Shown: in pieces, positions 29,913 to 39,143 of the stretch
Layout of the letters: every line of letters starts with the position of its first letter
Numbering within the stretch: position 1 is the first letter of the stretch
Origin: Cercospora beticola
Lineage: Eukaryota > Ascomycota > Dothideomycetes > Mycosphaerellales > Mycosphaerellaceae
Assembly (NCBI RefSeq): GCF_033473495.1
Contig: NC_088937.1
Location: 1,364,001 to 1,428,000, forward strand
Direction: 5' to 3'
DNA: 64,000 bases
Translations under genes and position numbers: made by a program
The notes under the pieces: model-generated
What the model was told of the DNA's origin: nothing
The model's input: only the letters and a program-made list of their open reading frames with translations
Database searches by the model: none

Positions 29913-32717
29913 ATGGCGAGCAACATGTCCTTTACAGATCGTGCGACCCAAGCGTTAGCAGAGGCACAGGATCTAGCACAACAATACCAACATTCGCAAT
30001 TAATGCCTCTGCATCTTGCAGTTGCACTCATCGACCCGCAACCAGACCAGTCGAAAGACCAGCAAACAAACAACTCACACGCATCACATGCTGCCAGCTC
30101 AGCACCTTTGTTCAAACAGGTCATTGAGCGGGCACATGGTGATCCACAATTGGCTGAGCGAGCACTGAAAAAGTCTCTGGTACGGATACCCTCACAGGAC
30201 CCGCCGCCAGAGAATATCAGCGTAGCGCCAGCTTTCTCGAAAGTCTTACGGAGCGCGAACGAGCTTTCAAAAACACAAAAAGACTCCTACATCGCTGTCG
30301 ACCACTTAATACAATGTCTGGTGCAAGACACAACGATACAGAAATGTCTCGCCGAAGCGAACATCCCCAACACCAAGCTTGTCGACCAAGCCATTCAACA
30401 AATTCGAGGAACGAAGCGAGTTGACAGCAAGACTGCAGATGCTGAGGAGGAAAACGAAAACTTGAAGAAGTTCACAATCGACATGACGGCAATGGCACGC
30501 GACGGCAAGATTGATCCTGTCATTGGCCGTGAAGAGGAAATCAGACGAGTGATTCGGATCCTCTCGCGAAGGACGAAGAACAACCCAGTACTTATTGGCG
30601 AGCCTGGTGTCGGCAAAACAACAGTCGTCGAAGGTCTGGCACGCCGAATTGTCGATGCCGATGTGCCAGCAGGACTTGCAGCCTGCAAGCTCCTCTCGCT
30701 CGATGTTGGTGCGCTTGTCGCCGGGTCTAAGTACCGTGGTGAGTTCGAAGAGCGCATGAAGGGTGTTCTGAAAGAGATCGAGGATAGCAAGGAGATGATT
30801 GTCCTTTTCGTGGACGAGATCCATCTGCTCATGGGAGCTGGTAGCTCAGGCGAGGGTGGTATGGATGCGGCAAACCTGCTCAAACCTATGCTTGCTCGAG
30901 GACAACTTCACTGCATTGGTGCCACGACACTCGCCGAATACCGAAAATACATTGAAAAGGATCAGGCGTTCGAGCGTCGTTTCCAACAAGTTATGGTCAA
31001 GGAACCCTCAGTGGCCGAGACAATCTCCATCCTGCGTGGCCTCAAGGAGAAATACGAAGTGCATCACGGTGTCACGATCCAGGATGGTGCAATCATAGCT
31101 GCGGCCACATTGGCAGCTCGCTACCTCACTCAACGCAGACTGCCCGACTCAGCTGTCGACTTGGTCGATGAAGCTGCAGCCGCGGTCCGCGTAGAACGCG
31201 AGTCTCAACCCGAGGTTCTCGACAACATGGAGCGTAAACTGCGCCAGCTGGAAATCGAGATCCACGCACTTGATCGCGAAAAGGATGAAGCGTCACAATC
31301 ACGCTTGAGGGAGGCTCGAGCCGAGAAGGCCAACATTGAAGAAGAGCTCAAGCCACTTCGCGAAATGTACGAAACCGAAAAGAAGCGATCAAAGGAGATT
31401 CAAGAACAAAAGATCAAACTTGACTCGCTTCGCAACAAGCTCGAGGAGGCCGAACGAACACGGGACCTGCAATCTGCTTCGGACATCAAATTCTATGCCA
31501 TTCCAGACACTGAGAAGCGCATCCGAGAGCTGGAGGCACAGAAGAAGCAAGCAGAGGAAGAGGAGGCTGCTCGTCGCGGCGCGGCTGGCGATACTAATGC
31601 TCTTGTTGCCGACGCAGTGGGACCGGATCAGATCAACGAAATCGTCGGGCGCTGGACGGGCATTCCAGTCACGAGACTTCGAACCACCGAGAAAGAGAAG
31701 CTCCTACACATGGAAAAGGTTCTGGGCGACCAAGTGGTCGGCCAGAAGGAGGCAGTCACGTCCGTTGCGAACGCCATTCGATTGCAACGCTCTGGTCTCG
31801 CCAATCCTGGTCAGCCGCCGTCATTCCTCTTCTGTGGTCCCTCCGGTACAGGCAAGACGTTGCTCACAAAGGCCCTGGCGGAATTCCTGTTCGACGACCC
31901 CAAGTCCATGATTCGATTCGACATGTCCGAATATCAAGAACGACACTCGCTCTCACGCATGATCGGCGCACCTCCAGGATATGTCGGACATGATGCAGGC
32001 GGTCAACTCACGGAGGCTCTTCGTCGCAGACCATTCAGCATTCTTCTCTTTGACGAGGTCGAAAAGGCCGCCAAGGAAGTCCTCACCGTCCTCCTGCAGC
32101 TCATGGACGATGGTCGTATCACCGATGGCCAAGGACGCATCATCGACGCCAAGAACTGTATCGTCGTGATGACATCCAACTTGGGTGCTGAGTACCTGGC
32201 TCGACCGAATGCAGCTGATGGCAAAATTGATCCAACGACCAAGGAGCTTGTCATGACAGCCTTGAGAAACTACTTCCTACCAGAGTTCCTCAATCGTATC
32301 TCCAGCATCGTCATCTTTAACCGCCTCACTAAGAGGGAGATTCGCAGGATTGTCGATGTCAGATTACAGGAGATTCAAAAGCGGCTGCAGACCAATGGTC
32401 GCAACGTGCGCATCGACTTGTCGGACGAAGTCAAAGACTACCTTGGAGCGGCAGGATATTCACCCGCCTACGGTGCCAGGCCGCTCGCGCGACTCATCGA
32501 GAAGGAGGTCCTCAACCGGCTGGCCGTGCTTATCCTTCGTGGCTCAATCAGGGATGGCGAAACTGCGCGAGTGGAGCTTGAAGATGGACACATTGTCGTC
32601 CTCCCCAACCACGGCGAGAGTGAGGCTTCTGAAGACGAAGAGATGTGGGATAGTGAAGACGATGCCGTTCAAGAGCTAACGAACGGCGATGGGGAGATGG
32701 ATTTATACGATGACTAA
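29913..32717 (+). CDS. HSP104: Hsp104/ClpB protein disaggregase
   Basis: A single-exon gene, 934 aa (yeast Hsp104 is 908). It is a hexameric AAA+ ATPase that threads aggregated proteins through its pore with Hsp70/Hsp40, in cytosol and nucleus; it underlies thermotolerance. Order: Clp N-domain (about 1-165, with a Gln/Asn/Ser/Ala-rich insert around 43-66), NBD1 with Walker A GEPGVGKT (about 229-236) and Walker B VLFVDEIH, middle coiled-coil domain (about 420-545, rich in Glu/Lys/Arg), IVGRWTGIPVTRL at the linker, NBD2 with Walker A GPSGTGKT (about 642-649) and Walker B ILLFDEVEK, then GARPLARLIEKEV. The pore loops include KYRGEFEER and GYVGHDAGG. The acidic tail (DEEMWDSEDD, ending MDLYDD) fits cytosolic Hsp104 rather than mitochondrial Hsp78, as do the middle domain with N-domain and the absence of a targeting peptide. 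No intron, as is common for heat shock genes. Confidence 0.95.
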   Translation: MASNMSFTDRATQALAEAQDLAQQYQHSQLMPLHLAVALIDPQPDQSKDQQTNNSHASHAASSAPLFKQVIERAHGDPQLAERALKKSLVRIPSQDPPPENISVAPAFSKVLRSANELSKTQKDSYIAVDHLIQCLVQDTTIQKCLAEANIPNTKLVDQAIQQIRGTKRVDSKTADAEEENENLKKFTIDMTAMARDGKIDPVIGREEEIRRVIRILSRRTKNNPVLIGEPGVGKTTVVEGLARRIVDADVPAGLAACKLLSLDVGALVAGSKYRGEFEERMKGVLKEIEDSKEMIVLFVDEIHLLMGAGSSGEGGMDAANLLKPMLARGQLHCIGATTLAEYRKYIEKDQAFERRFQQVMVKEPSVAETISILRGLKEKYEVHHGVTIQDGAIIAAATLAARYLTQRRLPDSAVDLVDEAAAAVRVERESQPEVLDNMERKLRQLEIEIHALDREKDEASQSRLREARAEKANIEEELKPLREMYETEKKRSKEIQEQKIKLDSLRNKLEEAERTRDLQSASDIKFYAIPDTEKRIRELEAQKKQAEEEEAARRGAAGDTNALVADAVGPDQINEIVGRWTGIPVTRLRTTEKEKLLHMEKVLGDQVVGQKEAVTSVANAIRLQRSGLANPGQPPSFLFCGPSGTGKTLLTKALAEFLFDDPKSMIRFDMSEYQERHSLSRMIGAPPGYVGHDAGGQLTEALRRRPFSILLFDEVEKAAKEVLTVLLQLMDDGRITDGQGRIIDAKNCIVVMTSNLGAEYLARPNAADGKIDPTTKELVMTALRNYFLPEFLNRISSIVIFNRLTKREIRRIVDVRLQEIQKRLQTNGRNVRIDLSDEVKDYLGAAGYSPAYGARPLARLIEKEVLNRLAVLILRGSIRDGETARVELEDGHIVVLPNHGESEASEDEEMWDSEDDAVQELTNGDGEMDLYDD

Positions 32718-33691
32718 AGCATTGCATGAGTGAGGACGGATAAAAGGCGTTGGCTGAACTGAACAGCGTTCTAGCGATGGGTTTCATGGAATACGGTTAA
32801 CGAATTATGGTAATGGCAACGCACCTAGTAGATAGACCATCGAAAGTATGAATTGATGCTTTACTTCCAGCGAATGTGCCGAGTTACAAGTTTCGCGCCT
32901 ATGATCATAGTGTCTCAGATATGCATCGAGTAGACATGGGACTCTCGTGGCCTTTGAGCCTGGGCGAACCATTGCTTAGTGCGAACATGTTGATTGAACG
33001 GTAGTTTGTGCAAAGGAACAATGGCAAGCGGCGGACAGCGACACGTTGCGCGAAGGGTGCGTGCGTGGGTGTTGCGCAAGCACCACACGACGACGGCCCA
33101 GAATAGCAATGCTTGGCCGAAGCGAGCCGCATCAGGCGAGGCCTCCTGGCGGTCTGATCGGCGTCTGGAGAATGTCGCGCGTCCAGCATCACGACCAGCA
33201 CCGCTGCTTCAGCGCCCCAACGCCCGCCGCTGCTGAACGTCGCCCGCCCACCGCAGTATCACTATCACACCACCCCGTCGTGTCATCGCCTCGCGTCGGC
33301 AACAGGCATCTGCAGCGCACGCAAGACAGCTTTTGTGACCACTCTCTCCGCCTGGGCAGGGAGGCTGCTAAGCTTCGGCAAATCCGCCCGCGCGACTCGA
33401 CAGAGGACACGTCCTCCAGCCCTCTCAACACCCCATCCCTGGCTCCACACCCAAAACGCCTGATTTCGCCCTCGACGACCACGCCAGCTGGATCGCATAA
33501 CACCGAAACCCACCTCTCCATCACTACCACCCGGGCCATGGTTGCCCCGTGACCTCTGCACCGATTCACCGAGGAGCCCGCATTTCGCCAGCCCGCCCAA
33601 GTCTGCGAGCCACTTTCTGCCAAAGGGCGCTGCGCCCCACGACTCTTCTGCTCCCATACAACCCATAATCCCATAATACACCGCCGGGGCC
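32718..33691. other. Intergenic, promoter of NIPA-like gene
   Basis: 974 bp between HSP104 and the next plus-strand gene. Frames at 33046-33552 (+) and 33189-33927 (-) overlap antisense and are Arg/Pro/Ser-rich without domains. The last 400 bp are CA/CT-rich, consistent with leader sequence. Confidence 0.55.
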
Positions 33692-35136
33692 ATGTTAGAA
33701 GACAAGTACGTCGGCCTGCTGCTCGCCGTGACATCGACGCTGGGCATCGGCGCATCGTTCGTCATCACCAAAAAAGGCCTTAATGCGGCTGCGCAAAAGC
33801 ATGGATTCGAGGGCGATGGATTCGCATATCTCAAGAACCCCATATGGTGGGGAGGCATCATTACCATGGTCATTGGAGAAGTGTGCAATTTCTCCGCATA
33901 TGCTTTTGCGCCAGCGATTCTGGTCACCCCTCTTGGAGCCCTCAGTGTCTTGATCGGAGCGGTTCTGGGCAGCTATTTCTTGGACGAGAGGCTAGGAGTG
34001 TTGGGGAGAGTTGGATGCGCGATATGTCTGATTGGCAGTGTGGTTATTGTGCTGCATGCGCCTCCGGACCGGGAACTCAAGAATATCGATGAATTATTGC
34101 ATTATGCTATGCAATTGGGTACGTGCGCAGAGGTGGCTTGAACTGGAGTATGCGAAGTGGTGGGCTAACGAGTCAACAGGCTTCCTAACGTATTGCTTGA
34201 TCGTTACCATCTTTGCGCTGGTCATGATCTATAAAGTCGCTCCAGTGTATGGCAAGAAGAACCCAATGGTTTATATCAGCATCTGCTCTACTGTGGGATC
34301 GATATCCATCATGGCCATCAAAGGCTTTGGAATTGCGCTGAAACTCACACTGGGCGGCAACAACCAATTTTCGCATCCCTCGACCTACGTCTTTGCGATC
34401 GTCGTGGTGGTGTGTATTCTTACACAGATGAATTATTTCAACAAGGCGCTGGCGACTTACAGTACGAACATGTGAGTTTCGTGGGATATTTAATCGAGTG
34501 CTCCAATCGCTGACTTTTGCCAGTGTTAACCCGCTATACTACGTGACATTTACGACCTGCACGCTGACGGCCTCGTTCATCATGTTCCGCGGCTTCAATA
34601 CCTCGGACGCCGTAAACACAATCTCCCTCCTCTGCGGCTTCCTCACGATCTTCACCGGCGTCTACCTCCTCAATCTCTCACGCGAAGATCCGGACGGCAT
34701 CAATGCAGGCATAAAACCCGCTCGGGACGGTCGAGGCGAATACCACGATGTAGACGGGATCCCCACAGATGGCCTCACAGGACTACAAACGCGATTAAGC
34801 ATGCAAAGTCGAAGGAGTGGAGAGCACAGAAGGTCAAATAGCTGGAGCTTAAGAAGCCCATCAATACCGACGCGGGCCGAATTTGGCCATGCAAACGGAG
34901 GGCGAGGGGAACAACAGCACATGTTGCATTCATACGACATAGAAGCAAACGCGCTAGGGGACCTAGCAGAGGACAGCGACGAAGATACGACGAACGGGTC
35001 GAATCAAAAACGAACGAGTTTTGATAATGGGAGAACACCGAATGGGGAGACGACAAGTCTTTTCAATCAGCCCAGGAAACCTTCGGGTGGGAATGTGAAT
35101 TTAGCGTCTGGGAAAGGGTTTGATCCGAAGCGGTAA
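33692..35136 (+). CDS. NIPA-like magnesium transporter family protein
   Basis: Three exons, 33692-34118, 34180-34471 and 34524-35136 (introns 61 and 52 nt), 443 aa. It belongs to the DUF803/NIPA family of multi-span membrane proteins; animal NIPA proteins carry Mg2+. The start LEDKYVGLLLAVTSTLGIGASFVITKKGL, the NPIWWGG motif, GEVCNFSAYAFAPAILVTPLGALSVLIGA and SYFLDERLG are family marks. Exon 2 supplies YKVAPVYGKKNPMVYISICSTVGS and LTQMNYFNKAL; exon 3 begins VNPLYYVTFT and AFIMFRG-type helices (SFIMFRGF). About nine membrane segments are expected up to residue 315. The remaining about 130 residues are hydrophilic, with Ser/Arg-rich and acidic EDSDEDTT stretches. Junctions are fixed by phase (G|GC and AT|T). 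Substrate in fungi is inferred from the family. Confidence 0.88.
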
Positions 35137-36105
35137 CATTGAGAGAAGAGGAGGGAATTGCAAGTTCAAGGAAAGGAAAGGAATAATTGAACAAGAACTT
35201 TTCGCATTTTGGCCAGGCAGTTGTCCAGCATATCACGCGCAGAGAGCACGCGCGCACGCGCAGCGCGAGGGGTGGTTTGTGGGTCTGATGATCGGGGAAC
35301 GGGTTTGCTGCCTGCTCAATTGTGCAGTCGCAAAAGATCTGCGCATGACGATATCCGTGTCTCACTTAAGCCGGTCAGCGAGAACAGGAGAAGGTGTCCA
35401 TGGCTCGCGAAGGCGGTGAGAGAATGAAGCAGCAGCGGCGGCAGCATGGAGATCCACGGGCAACCAGAAGAAGCCGAGACTTACTGTACAGGGCGTTCAT
35501 CATGGCGTTTCAAAGTCGCGCGGATGGGCATTGGGAATGGAGAAGAAGGACACCAACAAGAAGAGAAGAGATATATCTTCACTACTACAGAGCAGCGTGC
35601 CAGGAGATTAAAGCACGTGCAAGCCACAAAAGGTCAATGACCGAGACGGACTTCACGAAGAGGCGTTGGAAGACCAATTTTTCGGTTTCTTGTTTCGTTC
35701 CCTTCTCGTTGCATATATCTGCAAGAATACTTGGAATCAGCAAGTGCGATGACATTCGCGCTACCAGCGAACCTCGATCGAAATATATTTGACTCTTTCG
35801 ATCGCTTCGGCTACATTGGTAGTTGGGCAAATTTATTTGCAGTTTCGATAGTCGCAATCGCTTTCCGCCGATCCTTCCATCGTTTCTTCTCCCGATCCTG
35901 TCTGATTCGTCCACCCACACAGCGGACCTTTCTATGCACGCAAGCACGTGCGCCCTGGCCGTTGTTCTTGTTTACGGCGGGCATGTCAGACATTACTTCA
36001 TGATGATAATGTACAGGTTTTCGCTAAATCCAACGCGTCGCTCAGATGCTGATGTACGCCCACAATGCAGTATGCCGATAAGAAAAATCCCTTTTTGTGC
36101 TCGCT
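35137..36105. other. Convergent 3' region
   Basis: 969 bp between the stops of the NIPA-like gene (+) and the glycogen-binding-fold gene (-). No protein-like frame. The right half is AT-richer, as in 3' UTRs. Confidence 0.55.
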
Positions 36106-37728
36106 TCAAGTGATGCTGCTGCTAAGAAATCCGAGTTCGCTGAAAATGGCCTCGGCCATTGATCCTTCGTCATCCCGCGCGATGGATGGCAGTGGAAGCG
36201 ATGGCGTATCTTCCTCTGAGGCTCGTCTAGAGTGATCTGTGATCGTCTTCGCGAGGGACTGGTTGCTGTCTGATAATATGCTTGGTAAAGAATAGTTGAG
36301 ACCGAAAGGTGGTCTCAGTCTGGCCAAACCTCTTTCGAAGAGACTTGGTCGGCGTCTCAGATCGCTTTCGTCAAGCATCGCGGACGCCTCATCAGGATCA
36401 TCTCCAGCACTGATGTTGTACGAGTACCCGAAGTCGCGGTCGTCGTGTGATGACAGCTGAAATGGCGTGTTGTGGCCGCCAGTGCTCACGGTGCTTGCCG
36501 TGAATGTTGGAGATGAAAGCTCGTCTATCGCGGAACAGCCGTCAATGCTTTCGGGAGCACTATTGCTCTTTTGCGCATGATCCGGTTGGTCGTGAGCGTT
36601 CGAAGGCAAGAATGTTGCCGATAAGGGTGATGCTGCTGGACTTCCGTCGCTGAGGTTCGAATTCGGGATCGAATACGTTCGTGGCTGGTATACATCGTCA
36701 CTCTCGTTCACACTCGTTCCTGGTCGCGACCCATAGAATTGGACATTCTGCACTGAGGCCGGGCCGCAGCTCAAGGTGGAGTCCCGTCGTCGTCTGCTTA
36801 AGGCGTTCGTGCCATGTGATGCTCGAGAGCGAGCGGGTTGGATTGGTTGAGCGTTGCTTGAAGCGAAGAGAGCCGCTCCCAACGCTTCCATTGATCCGAG
36901 GGGCGCAGCATATGCTTCGGGATACTCATAGCATGAAGACGCTTTCGATTGCGGCGTGGATCGTTGAGCTTGGCCGTCAGCCTTGTCGTCGCTCGCCGTT
37001 CTGCTGGCAACGGTCGGAGATGGGTCCAGCGGATCAAGCTTTGAGCTGCCAGCGTCCTCGAACGACTTATGCGACAATGCTTTGGCAGAGTCTCTGGTCG
37101 CGGGAGACACTGGCCGGGACTCTGGGGCACCTTCACGGGAGTGTGTCGCGGATATCGGAGAGACTGCTCGTTCGACAGTGATCCGTAGTTGTCCTTCGAG
37201 TCGCCCATCCAGTTGATCATCAGACATGCATCGAGAGTGCACCTTCGATATGGGCGGACGCTCCACATGTGCATATTTGTCGGCGGGATCCAGAGTCTTG
37301 CGTTCAGTGAAATCTGTGAGACTACCGACAATGTCGTACCCACAAGCACTGTGGCTCCTCGAAGGCGGCTCTTGCACCTCGCAGGGCACTTCCATCACGT
37401 TGACGGCTTGCCCGGGCAGGAGCGGACAACCGGTCGTGTTGGGTAGCCGGTCGTCGAAGGCATCGTTGGCATAGTCGAGGCGATAGTAGTACCAGTAGGT
37501 CGAACCTTGCTTCAAGCCTCCGGTTCGTGGTTTGTCTCGTAGCACCACCTCGCCGTCGAAGATGATATTCTCGAACTTGAAGCAACCCGTGTAGAAGTCG
37601 GAGCCTCGTAAGCGGTCGTGGTGCATGCGATATGGCACTTCGAAGTTGTCCCACGAGCCGAGCAGCTCAACGATTTTGACGTCCGGAGGGGCTCTGAACA
37701 TGAAAGTGACCAAGGTGGTGGGATCCAT
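36106..37728 (-). CDS. Fungal protein with AMPK-beta/CBM48-like N-terminal domain
   Basis: A single-exon gene of 540 aa on the minus strand. The frame is open upstream to a TTG at 37836, but the ATG at 37728 gives the N-terminus MDPTTLVTFMFRAPP, which I recall as the start of conserved ascomycete relatives. Residues about 5-115 resemble the glycogen-binding early-set fold of AMPK beta subunits (VELLGSWDNF, YRMHHDR, FYTGCFKFENIIFDG, YWYYYRLDYANDAFDDR, LPGQAVNVMEVPCE). The rest is Ser/Pro/Asp-rich and disordered, ending in a conserved-looking short helix (MAEAIFSELGFL). The protein may bind carbohydrate or act as a kinase-linked adaptor, but neither is shown. The N-terminal domain call is moderate; biological role unknown. 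Confidence 0.75.
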   Translation of the reverse strand: MDPTTLVTFMFRAPPDVKIVELLGSWDNFEVPYRMHHDRLRGSDFYTGCFKFENIIFDGEVVLRDKPRTGGLKQGSTYWYYYRLDYANDAFDDRLPNTTGCPLLPGQAVNVMEVPCEVQEPPSRSHSACGYDIVGSLTDFTERKTLDPADKYAHVERPPISKVHSRCMSDDQLDGRLEGQLRITVERAVSPISATHSREGAPESRPVSPATRDSAKALSHKSFEDAGSSKLDPLDPSPTVASRTASDDKADGQAQRSTPQSKASSCYEYPEAYAAPLGSMEALGAALFASSNAQPIQPARSRASHGTNALSRRRRDSTLSCGPASVQNVQFYGSRPGTSVNESDDVYQPRTYSIPNSNLSDGSPAASPLSATFLPSNAHDQPDHAQKSNSAPESIDGCSAIDELSSPTFTASTVSTGGHNTPFQLSSHDDRDFGYSYNISAGDDPDEASAMLDESDLRRRPSLFERGLARLRPPFGLNYSLPSILSDSNQSLAKTITDHSRRASEEDTPSLPLPSIARDDEGSMAEAIFSELGFLSSSIT

Positions 37729-39143
37729 GGCGATGATCTTGGCCCAAAGCGGAAGGAAGTCAACAGTCGCGAGCTGCTCCGGGGAGGCAGTGGTGAGGGA
37801 GGAGGCCAGCGGACGTTGCAAGTGCAACTGCAACAAAACGATGTTAACAGGCCATGAGGGCGTGCAGAGCAGAGTCAGGCCGGGTCGTCAGTGTCAGTGG
37901 TGAGAACGTGCACTGCATGCGCTGGTCCCAGCACAGGAGGCCGGGGCGTCAATGAGAGATTTGCGGCTCGCGCCAACGGCTGCGCAGCAGATCGCCTCCA
38001 GACTTTGGGGATCTCACAGCAGCGGGAGAGGCGTCGGCGTGAAGACGGGCGATGGTGCAAGAGGGCGCTGGCCTTCCCCTGAAGCAGAAGGAGAGAGGAG
38101 CGAGGCGCCCGGGAGCGATCTCTGCGCGCTTCATATCCGCAGCCCTGGAGCGTGGTCGTGCCCGCCGATAGTCCAGCAATATTGATACCGCATCGCGCCC
38201 AGCAACCACACGCTCTCCGCCGCAGAGTTCATCATCCATCATCATCACGGTGGAAGGATGTGGGGGCGTGCGCGCTCGTGCAAATCATGCCAACTTTTTC
38301 GCCGAAACATCCTGGATTTCCAGCGGCCGCTGCGCTACGCGTGATGGTTCTGCAACTGTGCCACGGCGCCTCGCTGCCACCACGGCCGTCCAGCTGCGTC
38401 TGCGCTGCACTGCAGTCAGCACGCCGTCGAGTCGCACGCCGGCGATGGCTGTCAGACAGAGTTCAACGCGCGCATCTCGTCCGTCTCGTGGCGAGCGTCG
38501 CGAAACAAACAAACCGCGCGACCCCTCGTCCAACCCTCGTCGGATACCGCCCGGATCCTCGACGGCAGCGGAGGGCGCGCCAGGCACACGACGCCCGTGG
38601 TTGGTGAGAGCCCCATGCTTGTCGCTCGCCTGTGCGATCCCGGTCAAAAGTGCTCCTTCGCCTGCTCTCAATCTCGGCCGTCGGCTTCGACTCTGCCCTC
38701 TCCTATTCGCTGGACCAAGCGCTTGCATGTGCCGGAGCGAAGACGACATCTCTCGTCTTCAGCGGTTCCCCTCAAATGCGAAGCGCCTTGCCCACGTTGT
38801 CAGACGTCGTACCAAGGAACGCCCCCGGACTTATGCAGCAGCGACGACGAGGTCTGGCCTCCGACATTGCGTGGCTTCACACGCTCGACAGGACGTCCGA
38901 TGCTCTAGAATGTGACGAGTCTGCCGTTTGTGAAGCACGCACGAACCCTCTAAAGTTTCACCTGTCGGGACAACCATGTCTGCAATTCGCTGCGCCGAAC
39001 TGTCACGATTTTCGTCATCAGCGGATCCTGGCTTGAACACGAGTTACATTGGAGCAATGGCCGTCGGCAGCCAATGTTTCAAAGCTACTTCACACACTAC
39101 TCAAACTGGACCTTGCACTTCATGTTGACTGGACGAGCAATGA
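37729..39143. other. Intergenic between two minus-strand genes
   Basis: 1.4 kb of GC-rich sequence. Frames of 100-220 codons (38250-38915 +, 38285-38749 -, 38632-39036 +) overlap in several frames, are Arg/Ser/Ala-rich and show no domains. Likely promoter/leader of the glycogen-binding-fold gene plus the 3' UTR of the BTB gene. Confidence 0.5.

Noticed and set aside
33046..33927. Frames upstream of and antisense to the NIPA-like gene
   Set aside because: Overlap the leader and first exon of a well-supported gene and lack domains.
36640..36670. GGTTCGAATTC resembling a tRNA T-arm
   Set aside because: Lies inside the glycogen-binding-fold coding sequence and has no acceptor stem partner.
38250..38915. 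221-codon plus-strand frame
   Set aside because: Ser/Arg/Pro-rich with competing frames of similar length on both strands; no domain or clear start context.
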